The notes below the pieces were generated by a model. That model was not told where the DNA came from, did no database searches, and worked only from the letters and a program-made list of their open reading frames with translations. Made by a program: the position numbers and the translations under genes. 64,000 bases of DNA, taken from NCBI GenBank assembly GCA_000721375.1, contig JOGW01000018.1, positions 203,367 to 267,366 on the forward strand. Direction: 5' to 3'. Shown one piece after another: positions 9,577-17,349 of this stretch. The stretch comes from Streptomyces sp. NRRL B-3428. GTDB lineage: Bacteria > Actinomycetota > Actinomycetes > Streptomycetales > Streptomycetaceae. Position 1 is the first letter of the stretch. The number at the start of each line of letters is the position of its first letter.

Positions 9577-10791
9577 ATGGCGGACCTGCAGGAAGAGTCG
9601 CTGGCCCCTGGAGAGATCGGCGAGGACGACACCCGTGTCGCCGAGCCGCCGCCGAACACCGCGACCGTGACCGGCCTCGCCGACCGGACGGCCGTCGAGG
9701 CCCCGCCCGCCCCCGAGGCCACCGGGACCCTTGCTCCCGAGGCCACCGGAACCCCCGACCGCGCCGACGACGGGCCAAGCCCCCAGGACCCCGTCACCCG
9801 CGCCCGCGACCTGCTGCGTCACCACCCGGTCTCCGACGGCCACAGCGGTCTGCCCTGGGCGCTGCATCAACTCAGCTGGTACGACCTGGAGTTGGGCGAG
9901 AGCGCCCTGCGCACCGACATCCCGCGCCTGCGCGAGGGCGGCGTCGGCGCCATGTTCTGGTCCCTGGTGCTGCCCCCCGGCATCAGCGGCGAACGCGCCG
10001 TCTCCACCACCCTCGACCTCGTCGACCTGGCGGGCCGCGTCATCGAGGCCAACCCCGAGGCCCTGCGCCTGACCCGCTCCGCCTCCGACGCCGCCGACGC
10101 CCGTTCCCACGGCCGTATCGCCTGTCTGCTCGGCCCGGCAGAGGCCCCCGCGCTCGGCGACTCGCTCGGCGCCCTGCGCGCCTTGCACGCCCTGGGCGTC
10201 CGCAGCATCGCCCTGCACGGCACGTCGTGGGCGGGCGAGCAGGGCCTCACCCGCTTCGGCGAAGAGGCCGTACGGGAGTGCAACCGGCTCGGCGTACTGA
10301 TCGACCTCAGCGGCAGCTCCCCGCGCACCGTCGAACGCACCCTGGCCGTCACCAAGGCCCCGGTCGTCTTCTCCCGCTCCGGCGCCGCCGCCCTGACCCC
10401 GCATCCGGCCAACCTCGACGACGAGACGCTCACCGCTCTGCGTACGAACAAAGGCCTGTGCATGGTCCCGTGCGCGGCCGAACGCACCGGCCCCACGCTC
10501 AACCAGGTCGCGGACCACCTGGAGCACGTACGGGAGGTGGCGGGCCCCGAGTGCGTCGCGCTCTCCGGCACGTACGACACGGCCGACCAGCCGGCCGAAG
10601 GCGTCGAGGACACCTCGCGCTACCCGGAGCTGATCGCGGAACTCCTCGGCCGCGGCTGGAGCGAGACCGACCTCGCACTGCTCACCTGGGGCAACACCCA
10701 ACGCGTCCTCAGGGACGCGGACTTCACCGCCCGCGCGGCCCAGCTGCGCCGCCCGCCGTCGACGGCGACCGTGGAGCGGCTGGACGGGTAG
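9577..10791 (+). CDS. Degenerate M19 dipeptidase paralogue (probable pseudoenzyme)
   Basis: 404 residues, similar along its length to the dipeptidase just upstream, after an extra Pro/Ala/Thr-rich N-terminal segment of about 70 residues. Only the first metal ligand survives (H89 in SDGHSGLPW). The paired Asp is Gly91, the bridging Glu column holds Ala188 (an E189 is one residue off), the two His columns hold Gly246 (IDLSGSS) and Arg267 (VVFSRSG), the substrate Arg is Ala271, and the catalytic Asp is Thr332 (SGTYDT instead of GGDYDG). A stretch of about 40 residues is also missing from the second half. The frame is intact with normal codon bias, so the gene is maintained. It cannot hold the usual two-zinc centre; a binding, scaffolding or regulatory role is likelier. 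It ends 16 bases from the convergent UDP-glucose dehydrogenase gene. Confidence 0.85.
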   Translation: MADLQEESLAPGEIGEDDTRVAEPPPNTATVTGLADRTAVEAPPAPEATGTLAPEATGTPDRADDGPSPQDPVTRARDLLRHHPVSDGHSGLPWALHQLSWYDLELGESALRTDIPRLREGGVGAMFWSLVLPPGISGERAVSTTLDLVDLAGRVIEANPEALRLTRSASDAADARSHGRIACLLGPAEAPALGDSLGALRALHALGVRSIALHGTSWAGEQGLTRFGEEAVRECNRLGVLIDLSGSSPRTVERTLAVTKAPVVFSRSGAAALTPHPANLDDETLTALRTNKGLCMVPCAAERTGPTLNQVADHLEHVREVAGPECVALSGTYDTADQPAEGVEDTSRYPELIAELLGRGWSETDLALLTWGNTQRVLRDADFTARAAQLRRPPSTATVERLDG

Positions 10792-10807
10792 AGCCCGAGG
10801 ACCGGAC

Positions 10808-12133
10808 TCAGGCCGCCGGACGCCCCATGGCCCGGTACGTCCACCCCGCCTCACGCCACTTCACCGGATCCAGCGCATTGCGCCCGTCGAGGATCACGCG
10901 CTCGCCGGCCACCGCCCCGAGCGCGACCGGGTCCAGCTCACGGAACTCGCTCCACTCCGTCAGATGCAGCACGACATCCGCGCCCCGGATCGCACCGAGC
11001 GCGGTGTCCGCGTACCCGAGCGTGGGGAAGATCCGACGGGCGTTGTCCATCCCCTTGGGGTCGTACACCGTGACCTGGCCGCCCTGCAGATGGATCTGCC
11101 CGGCGACGTTCAGCGCGGGCGAATCCCGTACGTCGTCGGAGTCCGGCTTGAACGTCGCACCGAGCACCGCGACCCGCTTGCCCAGGAACGAGTCGCCGCC
11201 CACGGCCTCCCGGGCCAGCTCCACCATGTGCCCACGCCGCCGCATGTTGATCGAGTCGACCTCGCGCAGGAACGTCAGCGCCTGGTCGGCGCCCAGCTCA
11301 CCGGCGCGCGCCATGAACGCCCGGATGTCCTTCGGCAGACACCCGCCGCCGAACCCGATCCCGGCCCGCAGGAACTTCTTGCCGATCCGGTCGTCGTAGC
11401 CGATCGCCTCGGCCAGCTTCACGACGTCGCCGCCGGCGGCCTCGCACACCTCGGCCATGGCGTTGATGAACGAGATCTTCGTCGCCAGGAACGAATTCGC
11501 GGAGGTCTTCACCAGCTCCGCGGTCGGGAAGTCCGTCACGACGAAGGGCGAGCCCTCGCCGATCGGCGCCGCGTACACCTCACGCAGCAGCTTCTCCGCG
11601 CGCTCGCTGCGCACACCCACCACGAGGCGGTCCGGGTGCAGGGTGTCCTGCACGGCGAAGCCCTCGCGCAGGAACTCCGGGTTCCACGCCAGCTCCACAC
11701 CCTCAGGCAGCAGCTCCGCGAGCCGCGCGGCCGATCCGACCGGCACGGTGGACTTGCCGACGACCAGCGAGCCTTCCTGCGCGACGGGGGCGAGCGAGCC
11801 GAACGCGGCATCCACGTAGCTCATGTCGCAGGCGTACTCGCCGTGCTTCTGCGGGGTGTTCACACAGACGAAGTGGACGTCGCCGAAGGCGCCGACCTCC
11901 TCCCAGGAGGTCGTGAACCGCAGTCGCCCGCTGGAGCCCTCGATCCCCGCCACGTGCTTGGCCAGCAGATCCTCGAGCCCCGGCTCGTACATCGGCACCT
12001 TGCCCGCCGACAGCATCTCGATCTTCTCGGGCACGACATCGAGCCCGAGCACCTCGAAACCGAGCTCCGCCATGGCCGCGGCGTGGGTCGCGCCGAGGTA
12101 GCCGGTGCCGATCACGGTGATCTTGAGGGACAT
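10808..12133 (-). CDS. UDP-glucose 6-dehydrogenase
   Basis: 441 residues from the ATG at 12133 (MSLKITVIGTGYLG), chosen because an AGGAG sits 8 bases upstream; the longer frame to 12202 has no support. The N-terminal Rossmann fold carries GTGYLG, and the catalytic cysteine lies in FGGGCLPKDIRAF. The C-terminal nucleotide-sugar domain contains VLGATFKPDSDDVRDSPA. It oxidises UDP-glucose twice, with NAD, to UDP-glucuronate, a precursor for uronic-acid cell-wall polymers. That suits the neighbouring glycosyltransferase and LCP genes. It diverges from the acyl-CoA dehydrogenase gene. Confidence 0.94.
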   Translation of the reverse strand: MSLKITVIGTGYLGATHAAAMAELGFEVLGLDVVPEKIEMLSAGKVPMYEPGLEDLLAKHVAGIEGSSGRLRFTTSWEEVGAFGDVHFVCVNTPQKHGEYACDMSYVDAAFGSLAPVAQEGSLVVGKSTVPVGSAARLAELLPEGVELAWNPEFLREGFAVQDTLHPDRLVVGVRSERAEKLLREVYAAPIGEGSPFVVTDFPTAELVKTSANSFLATKISFINAMAEVCEAAGGDVVKLAEAIGYDDRIGKKFLRAGIGFGGGCLPKDIRAFMARAGELGADQALTFLREVDSINMRRRGHMVELAREAVGGDSFLGKRVAVLGATFKPDSDDVRDSPALNVAGQIHLQGGQVTVYDPKGMDNARRIFPTLGYADTALGAIRGADVVLHLTEWSEFRELDPVALGAVAGERVILDGRNALDPVKWREAGWTYRAMGRPAA

Positions 12134-12281
12134 GTGCGGTGCTCCTGAGGATGCGGGGCAGGACTGCCGACCGAGCATAGTCGGGGATACGGAGGGGAAC
12201 ATTCGCCCCGTCCGCGAGGCCGCTCGCCGGGGTTCTCCCCGCTGTCACCAAGCTCACGTATCACCCCGGGGGTCCACCCCC

Positions 12282-12310
12282 TAAAATCTGGGTTACTTAA
12301 CGGTAGTTAG
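12282..12310 (+). promoter_or_regulatory. AT-rich promoter/operator candidate for acyl-CoA dehydrogenase
   Basis: TAAAAT (12282-12287) could be a -10 element. It is followed by TTACTTAACGGTAGTTAG (12293-12310), an imperfectly symmetrical AT-rich run in very GC-rich surroundings, 65 bases before the TTG start. Placement just downstream of a -10 suits a repressor site. No clear -35 is seen. Confidence 0.35.
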
Positions 12311-12374
12311 CACCGATCGTCTGCCCGATCGCCTGCACCGATCCGCACGCGCGGCACCTTGGGAGTGAGAGACC

Positions 12375-13532
12375 TTGGCGGGAAACGCTGATTTCGACCT
12401 GTACCGCCCGGCCGAAGAGCACGACATGCTCCGCGACGCCATCCGCTCGCTCGCCGAAGCGAAGATCGCGCCCTTCGCCGCGGCAGTCGACGAAGAAGCC
12501 CGCTTCCCGCAGGAGGCACACGATGCGCTCGTCGCGGGCGACCTGCACGCCGTCCACGTCCCCGAGGAGTACGGCGGCGCCGGCGCCGACGCGCTCGCCA
12601 CGGTCATCGTCATCGAGGAGGTCGCCCGCGTCTGCGCCTCCTCCTCCCTCATCCCCGCCGTGAACAAGCTCGGCTCGCTGCCCGTCATCCTCTCCGGCTC
12701 CGAGGAGCTGAAGAAGAAGTACATGGGCCCGCTGGCCAAGGGCGAGGGCATGTTCTCGTACTGCCTCTCCGAGCCGGACGCCGGCTCGGACGCGGCCGGC
12801 ATGAAGACCCGCGCCGTACGCGACGGCGACTACTGGGTGCTCAACGGCGTCAAGCGCTGGATCACCAACGCGGGCGAGTCCGAGTACTACACGGTCATGG
12901 CCGTCACCGACCCCGAGAAGCGCTCGCGCGGCATCTCCGCCTTCGTCGTCGAGAAGTCCGACGAGGGCGTCTCCTTCGGCGCCCCGGAGAAGAAGCTCGG
13001 CATCAAGGGCTCGCCGACCCGCGAGGTCTACCTCGACAACGTCCGTATCCCCGCCGACCGCATGATCGGCGAGGAGGGCACCGGCTTCGCCACCGCCATG
13101 AAGACCCTGGACCACACCCGCATCACCATCGCGGCCCAGGCACTCGGCATCGCCCAGGGCGCCCTCGACTACGCCAAGGGCTACGTCCAGGAGCGCAAGC
13201 AGTTCGGCAAGCCGATCGCCGACTTCCAGGGCATCCAGTTCATGCTCGCCGACATGGCCATGAAGATCTCCGCGGCCCGCGCCCTCACGTACCAGGCGGC
13301 AGCAGCCTCGGAACGCGGCGACGCCGACCTCACGTACCTGGGCGCGGCGGCGAAGTGCTTCGCCTCGGACATCGCGATGGACGTGACCGTCGACGCCGTG
13401 CAGCTCCTGGGCGGCTACGGCTACACGCGGGACTACCCGGTGGAGCGGATGATGCGCGACGCGAAGATCACGCAGCTGTACGAGGGTACGAACCAGATCC
13501 AGCGCATCGTGATGGCGCGCAACCTGCCGTAG
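12375..13532 (+). CDS. Acyl-CoA dehydrogenase
   Basis: 385 residues from a TTG start (GGGAGTGAG a few bases upstream). Family motifs are present: YCLSEPDAGSDAAG (flavin/substrate loop), RWITNAGESEYY, and YTRDYPVERMMRDAKI followed by QLYEGTNQIQRIV, in which the Glu of YEGTN is the catalytic base. Length and motifs fit the short/branched-chain acyl-CoA dehydrogenases (FadE25-like; fadE25 has the same neighbours purE/purK in Mycobacterium). It performs FAD-dependent alpha-beta oxidation of acyl-CoA and passes electrons to ETF. A strong terminator follows at 13553-13578. Confidence 0.94.
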   Translation: MAGNADFDLYRPAEEHDMLRDAIRSLAEAKIAPFAAAVDEEARFPQEAHDALVAGDLHAVHVPEEYGGAGADALATVIVIEEVARVCASSSLIPAVNKLGSLPVILSGSEELKKKYMGPLAKGEGMFSYCLSEPDAGSDAAGMKTRAVRDGDYWVLNGVKRWITNAGESEYYTVMAVTDPEKRSRGISAFVVEKSDEGVSFGAPEKKLGIKGSPTREVYLDNVRIPADRMIGEEGTGFATAMKTLDHTRITIAAQALGIAQGALDYAKGYVQERKQFGKPIADFQGIQFMLADMAMKISAARALTYQAAAASERGDADLTYLGAAAKCFASDIAMDVTVDAVQLLGGYGYTRDYPVERMMRDAKITQLYEGTNQIQRIVMARNLP

Positions 13533-13552
13533 CGGTCGGCGAGTTGACCGAT

Positions 13553-13578
13553 GACGGGCGTCCTTCGGGGCGCCCGTC
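13553..13578 (+). terminator. Hairpin terminator of acyl-CoA dehydrogenase
   Basis: GACGGGCG (13553-13560) pairs perfectly with CGCCCGTC (13571-13578) around a 10-base loop containing TTCG. Confidence 0.8.
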
Positions 13579-13598
13579 ACGCTTTGCGGGACTCTTCT

Positions 13599-13635
13599 CG
13601 TAATACACGAACATTGCCATCATGCGTGTATTACG
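13599..13635. repeat. Perfect 11-bp AT-rich inverted repeat beside recombinase module
   Basis: CGTAATACACG (13599-13609) and CGTGTATTACG (13625-13635) are exact reverse complements with a 15-base spacer. The AT-rich arms stand out against GC-rich flanks. It lies 65 bases upstream of the helix-turn-helix gene that precedes the recombinase. It may be an operator for that regulator, or a recombinase binding site. The spacer is longer than the 6-8 bases usual in tyrosine-recombinase core sites, which favours the operator. Confidence 0.6.
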
Positions 13636-13700
13636 TTGCGAGCGCGGCCGGGGACCTCCCGGCGCATGGTGGCCGCTGTATGCCGCGCTAGTTTCGACGT

Positions 13701-14276
13701 GTGACCGATGAGCCGACGGGTGAGGAACTGCCGCAGGGCTGGCGTGTGGACGGGGACCACCTCGTGCACGAGGCCGAACTGCACGGCTGGAGGCTGACCG
13801 TGGTGAGCGTGCTGAGCGCCCCCTGGGACGGTCCTTCGAGCCTGCGTATCGATCCGCCTGCCGAGTCGGACGCCGCGATCGGAACGGACGGCATCACAGC
13901 AGAGCTGATGAGGTCCATCTCCTTGGCCGAGATCCGCAGGACGACGAAGGAGCTCCGGGCTCGGCTGGGATACACCCCGAGCGGCGCCTCGGTGCGTGCG
14001 GTGCCCGGCCGCGTCGAGTCGGATCACGACTACGCGCTGCTGTCGGACGCGTATGTACGGCTGGTGGAGCAGGGTTACCGGAGTCCGGTCACACGGCTTG
14101 CCGCCGCGTGGGGGCTGAGCCGCAACACCGTCAGCGGACGGGTGCGGCGAGCACGGGCGATGGGCTTCCTCGACGGGCCACCAGGCAAGCCTGCGGACCG
14201 CCTGACCGACAAGGCCAGACGGCATCTGGAAGGTGCTCATGACGAACGGGAACGGAACCGGCCCCACCGCGAGTGA
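13701..14276 (+). CDS. Helix-turn-helix protein preceding a recombinase
   Basis: 191 residues from a GTG start with no clear ribosome site, so translation may be leaderless. The N-terminal half (about 1-95) is not recognised. The C-terminal half carries a helix-turn-helix: VTRLAAAWGLSRNTVSGRVR, followed by RARAMGFLDGPPGKPADRLT, which resembles the recognition and wing region of small phage and plasmid regulators. It overlaps the recombinase start by 38 bases, so the two are co-translated. It may regulate the pair or act as a recombination directionality factor. The inverted repeat at 13599-13635 is a candidate target. The exact family is unknown. Confidence 0.65.
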   Translation: MTDEPTGEELPQGWRVDGDHLVHEAELHGWRLTVVSVLSAPWDGPSSLRIDPPAESDAAIGTDGITAELMRSISLAEIRRTTKELRARLGYTPSGASVRAVPGRVESDHDYALLSDAYVRLVEQGYRSPVTRLAAAWGLSRNTVSGRVRRARAMGFLDGPPGKPADRLTDKARRHLEGAHDERERNRPHRE

Positions 14277-15270
14277 CTCTCTCACTGCTGTTTTCGAGTG
14301 GTGGTTCATGTCGCGCGACGTGGAGAACAGCAGTCGCAAGCAGTACCGGACGATCCTCGCCCGCAGCGTCGTGCCCTTCTTCGGCGCCGACGCCCTGAGT
14401 GCGGTGAGTCCACCGGCCATCGCGCAATGGGTGGCTTGGATGACGGACGACCGGGGCTACAAAGCGGCGACGGTCCGCTTCCGATTCAACATCCTCAAGT
14501 CGGTGTTCACGTGGGCCGAGGAGCGGAGGCTCGTTCCCGCGAACCCGTGCCAGGGCGTGCGACTTCCGGAGAGCCGCGCGCGGACATACCGCGATCAGCG
14601 GGCGGACGTGCACATTCCCAGCCCGGAGGACGTGCACGCGGCCATCTCCGCGGCGCCGGAGCGCTATCGGGGGATGTTCTGGCTCATGGCCGGCTGCGGA
14701 CTCAGGCTCGGCGAGGCCATGGGCGTCGCACGCGACCGTATCCACTTCCCCGAACGGACCGTCACCGTCGACCGGCAGGTCGCCTGCGACGCGGACACGG
14801 GCACGGGGAGGTACGGCAGTATGCGGCTGCGGCACATCAAGTGGCGGGAAGAGGGGGAGCGCGGGCGCGAGGTGCCCCTGCCCGGCGTCGTGGCACTCGC
14901 CCTGCGCCGTCAGCTCAGGGACCATGGGACGTGGGGCGAGAACGAGCTCCTGTTCAGCAACGTCACCGGAACCGGGCTCCTCTACCCGTACTACTGGTAC
15001 GGCAGCATCTGGAAGCCCGCACTGGCGGCGGCCGGTCTCGCCTACTTCAAGCCGCACAGCCTCCGGCACTTCTACGCCGCTTCGCTGCTCTCCCAGGGTG
15101 TGGCGATCAGCGAGGTGTCGGCCTGGCTCGGACACTCATCGGTGAGTTTCACCGAGCGCTACTACTCGGATCTGCTGCCGGACGCGCCCGACCGGGCCCG
15201 ACTCGCCATCGACGGCACGCTGGGACTGGCTCCGAAGAGCGCAGACCCCGGGCTGTTCGGGGCCGCGTGA
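14239..15270 (+). CDS. Tyrosine recombinase (phage-type integrase)
   Basis: 343 residues from the ATG at 14239, which has AAGG five bases upstream; a GTG two codons earlier is possible. The N-terminal SAM-like core-binding domain (about 8-95, SSRKQYRTILARSVVPFF) precedes the catalytic domain. Catalytic residues are visible: the first Arg in AGCGLRLGEA, the H-x-x-R box in KPHSLRHFY, the His of WLGHSS, and the Tyr nucleophile in FTERYYSDLLP. Active-site preservation suggests a working enzyme. No tRNA gene, excisionase, replication or cargo genes are seen, so this is either a remnant of an integrated element or a domesticated recombinase. A perfect terminator follows. Confidence 0.88.
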   Translation: MTNGNGTGPTASDSLTAVFEWWFMSRDVENSSRKQYRTILARSVVPFFGADALSAVSPPAIAQWVAWMTDDRGYKAATVRFRFNILKSVFTWAEERRLVPANPCQGVRLPESRARTYRDQRADVHIPSPEDVHAAISAAPERYRGMFWLMAGCGLRLGEAMGVARDRIHFPERTVTVDRQVACDADTGTGRYGSMRLRHIKWREEGERGREVPLPGVVALALRRQLRDHGTWGENELLFSNVTGTGLLYPYYWYGSIWKPALAAAGLAYFKPHSLRHFYAASLLSQGVAISEVSAWLGHSSVSFTERYYSDLLPDAPDRARLAIDGTLGLAPKSADPGLFGAA

Positions 15271-15286
15271 CGGCGCGGAAACGCGA

Positions 15287-15320
15287 AGGGCCCGGACGGT
15301 ATGACAACCGTCCGGGCCCT
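15287..15320. terminator. Bidirectional 14-bp perfect terminator
   Basis: AGGGCCCGGACGGT (15287-15300) pairs perfectly with ACCGTCCGGGCCCT (15307-15320) around a 6-base loop. It separates the recombinase gene from the convergent LCP gene. Confidence 0.9.
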
Positions 15321-15337
15321 CAGCTGTCGGCGGCCGC

Positions 15338-16657
15338 CTAGTTCTCGGTGACCGTGACCTTCTCGTCGTTGTTCAGCTGCTCCACGAGCTGCTTCACCTT
15401 GGCCTTGTCCCAGACCAGGTTGCCGCCCCTGCTGCCCGAGATCGGGATGTTCATCGACTTGCCGTCGCCGCCGGAGACGCTCTTCATCGCCCAGAACATC
15501 TCCGTGACGTCGAACAGGCCCATGTCCTTGTCGACGATCAGGGTGTCCAGGCCCGCACTCATCGTGGGGTAGAGCTTGAACGGGTTCAGGACCGTCGAGG
15601 GCGTGGCCGCCTGGTTGGCGAGGGCCGCGAGGAACTTCTGCTGGTTCTTCGTACGGTCCAGGTCGCTGCCCGCGAAGGCGTAGCGGGTGCGGACGAAGGC
15701 CAGGGCCTCTTCACCGTTGAGGGTCTGCTTGCCGGCCTTGAAGTCGGCGCCGGAGTTCTTGTCCTTGAAGGCCTTCGGGATGTCCATCTCGACACCGCCG
15801 ACCGCGTCCACGATCTTCGCGAAGCCGCCGAAGCCGATCTCGGCGTAGTGGTCGATGCGCAGGCCGGTGTTGAACTCGACGGTGCGCACGAGCAGTTCGG
15901 GGCCGTCCTCCGCGTACGCGGCGTTCAGCTTCACATGGCGGCCGGTGCCCTTGAAGGTCTTGCCGGACTCCGAGCCCACGAAGGTCGGGATCTCCACGTC
16001 GGAGTCACGGGGCAGCGAGATCATCGTGTTCCCGTTGTCGCCCACGTGCAGGATCATCATCGAGTCGGTGCGCTTGCCCGCGGCGGAGCCGGTGTGCAGG
16101 CGCTTCTTGTCCTCGGCGGACATGCCCTCGCGGCTGTCGGAGCCCACGATCAGGTAGTTCGTGCCCTCGCCGCCCTCGGGGCGCTCGATGACCTTGGAGA
16201 GGTCGACCTCGCGCTTGAGCTTGGAGTCGGCCCAGAAGTACGTGGCGACGGACCAGACGAGCACGACCGAGAGCAGCGTGATCGTGCCGATCTTCATCCG
16301 GCGCTTCCAGTTCGGCGCGGGCCGCCCGGCGTCGTAGTAGCCGTCGTCACCGCCTCGGCCGCCACCGTGGTTGCCACGGGAGGCGCCGCCGTACACCTGG
16401 CCGTCGCTGTAGCCGCTGTCGTAGCCACCGCGTCCGTCGTCGTAACCGCCGCGCCCGTCGTAACCGTCGTCATGGCCGTACGCCGGCTGCGAGGGCACGC
16501 CGTACTGCGGCTGCGGCGGTGCCTGCTGAGGCCGAGGGCCCTGGCCGCGCTGGACATGGCGCATCGTGCGCGCGCCTTCCGGCTGCGCACTGCCGCTGCC
16601 GCGTCCGTGTCCACGGTCGCGGTTGTCACCACTCAACCCTTGAGGCCAGTCAGTCAT
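15338..16657 (-). CDS. LCP-family cell-wall glycopolymer ligase (first of six)
   Basis: 439 residues from the ATG at 16657 (MTDWPQGLSGDNRD). A long cytoplasmic N-terminal region is low-complexity and Gly/Asp/Tyr/Gln-rich (about 40-112); a basic stretch NWKRRMK and one helix (about 122-143) follow. The extracellular LytR-CpsA-Psr domain has GSDSREGMS, ISLPRDSD, the IDHYAEIGF region and VRTRYAFAGSDLDRTKNQQ. LCP enzymes move glycopolymers from a lipid carrier onto peptidoglycan, and the Arg/Asp residues in these motifs bind the pyrophosphate. No LytR C-terminal domain is present. The gene converges on the recombinase and diverges from the thioesterase. Confidence 0.9.
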   Translation of the reverse strand: MTDWPQGLSGDNRDRGHGRGSGSAQPEGARTMRHVQRGQGPRPQQAPPQPQYGVPSQPAYGHDDGYDGRGGYDDGRGGYDSGYSDGQVYGGASRGNHGGGRGGDDGYYDAGRPAPNWKRRMKIGTITLLSVVLVWSVATYFWADSKLKREVDLSKVIERPEGGEGTNYLIVGSDSREGMSAEDKKRLHTGSAAGKRTDSMMILHVGDNGNTMISLPRDSDVEIPTFVGSESGKTFKGTGRHVKLNAAYAEDGPELLVRTVEFNTGLRIDHYAEIGFGGFAKIVDAVGGVEMDIPKAFKDKNSGADFKAGKQTLNGEEALAFVRTRYAFAGSDLDRTKNQQKFLAALANQAATPSTVLNPFKLYPTMSAGLDTLIVDKDMGLFDVTEMFWAMKSVSGGDGKSMNIPISGSRGGNLVWDKAKVKQLVEQLNNDEKVTVTEN

Positions 16658-16776
16658 GACACCCAGTGTGCAGGTTCCATAAAGGGCTACGACAAGGGAT
16701 GCCGTGAAACCGGACCACGGCTGTTGCCAAGCTGACACAAAGCACCCATGACCAGGGCGGACATAGAGTGGAGGCC

Positions 16777-17325
16777 ATGACAGACCAGGCCCCTGCCGCG
16801 GAGGCGGAGATTCCGGGCAAGCCGACCTCGGCTTCCCGGACCACGCTCAGCCACATCATGACCCACAACGACACCAACCTTCTGGGGACGGTGCACGGCG
16901 GGGTGATCATGAAACTGGTGGACGACGCGGCGGGCGCCGTGGCCGGGCGGCACTCGGGCGGTCCGGCGGTGACGGCCTCCATGGACGAGATGGCGTTCTT
17001 GGAACCCGTACGTGTCGGGGATCTCGTGCATGTGAAGGCCCAGGTCAACTGGACCGGGCGGACGTCGATGGAGGTCGGTGTCCGGGTTCTCGCCGAGCGC
17101 TGGAACGAGTCGACCCCGGCGCAGCAGGTGGGCTCCGCGTATCTGGTGTTCGCCGCGGTCGACGCCGAGGGCAAGCCGCGCAGCGTCCCGCAGGTGATGC
17201 CGGAGACGGAGCGCGACCGCCGCCGCTACCAGGAGGCGCAGATCCGGCGTACGCACCGTCTCGCGCGGCGCCGGGCGATCATGGAGCTCAGGGAGAAGCG
17301 GGCGGCGGAGGGGCTGGAGGACTGA
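16777..17325 (+). CDS. Hot-dog fold acyl-CoA thioesterase
   Basis: 182 residues from the ATG at 16777 (GGAGG at 16770-16774, tight spacing); a GTG at 16768 in frame would add three residues. The sequence has the acyl-CoA hydrolase pattern SHIMTHNDTNLLGTVHGG followed by VIMKLVDDAAG (the Asn/Asp and the HGG helix are typical of YciA/BACH-type enzymes), then MDEMAFLEPVRVGDLV. It hydrolyses acyl-CoA to free acid and CoA; chain-length preference cannot be read. The C-terminal about 40 residues are strongly charged and probably helical. It converges on the next LCP gene with 24 bases between. Confidence 0.88.
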   Translation: MTDQAPAAEAEIPGKPTSASRTTLSHIMTHNDTNLLGTVHGGVIMKLVDDAAGAVAGRHSGGPAVTASMDEMAFLEPVRVGDLVHVKAQVNWTGRTSMEVGVRVLAERWNESTPAQQVGSAYLVFAAVDAEGKPRSVPQVMPETERDRRRYQEAQIRRTHRLARRRAIMELREKRAAEGLED

Positions 17326-17349
17326 GAGGTCTGAGAGGCCCCCGGGGGC

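Noticed and set aside
8733..11399. 888-residue open frame overlapping both dipeptidase genes
   Set aside because: Out-of-frame Arg/Pro-rich shadow crossing three real genes.
13533..13700. tRNA gene as attachment site for the recombinase
   Set aside because: No cloverleaf or tRNA 3' end is seen near the recombinase; only a terminator and the inverted repeat.
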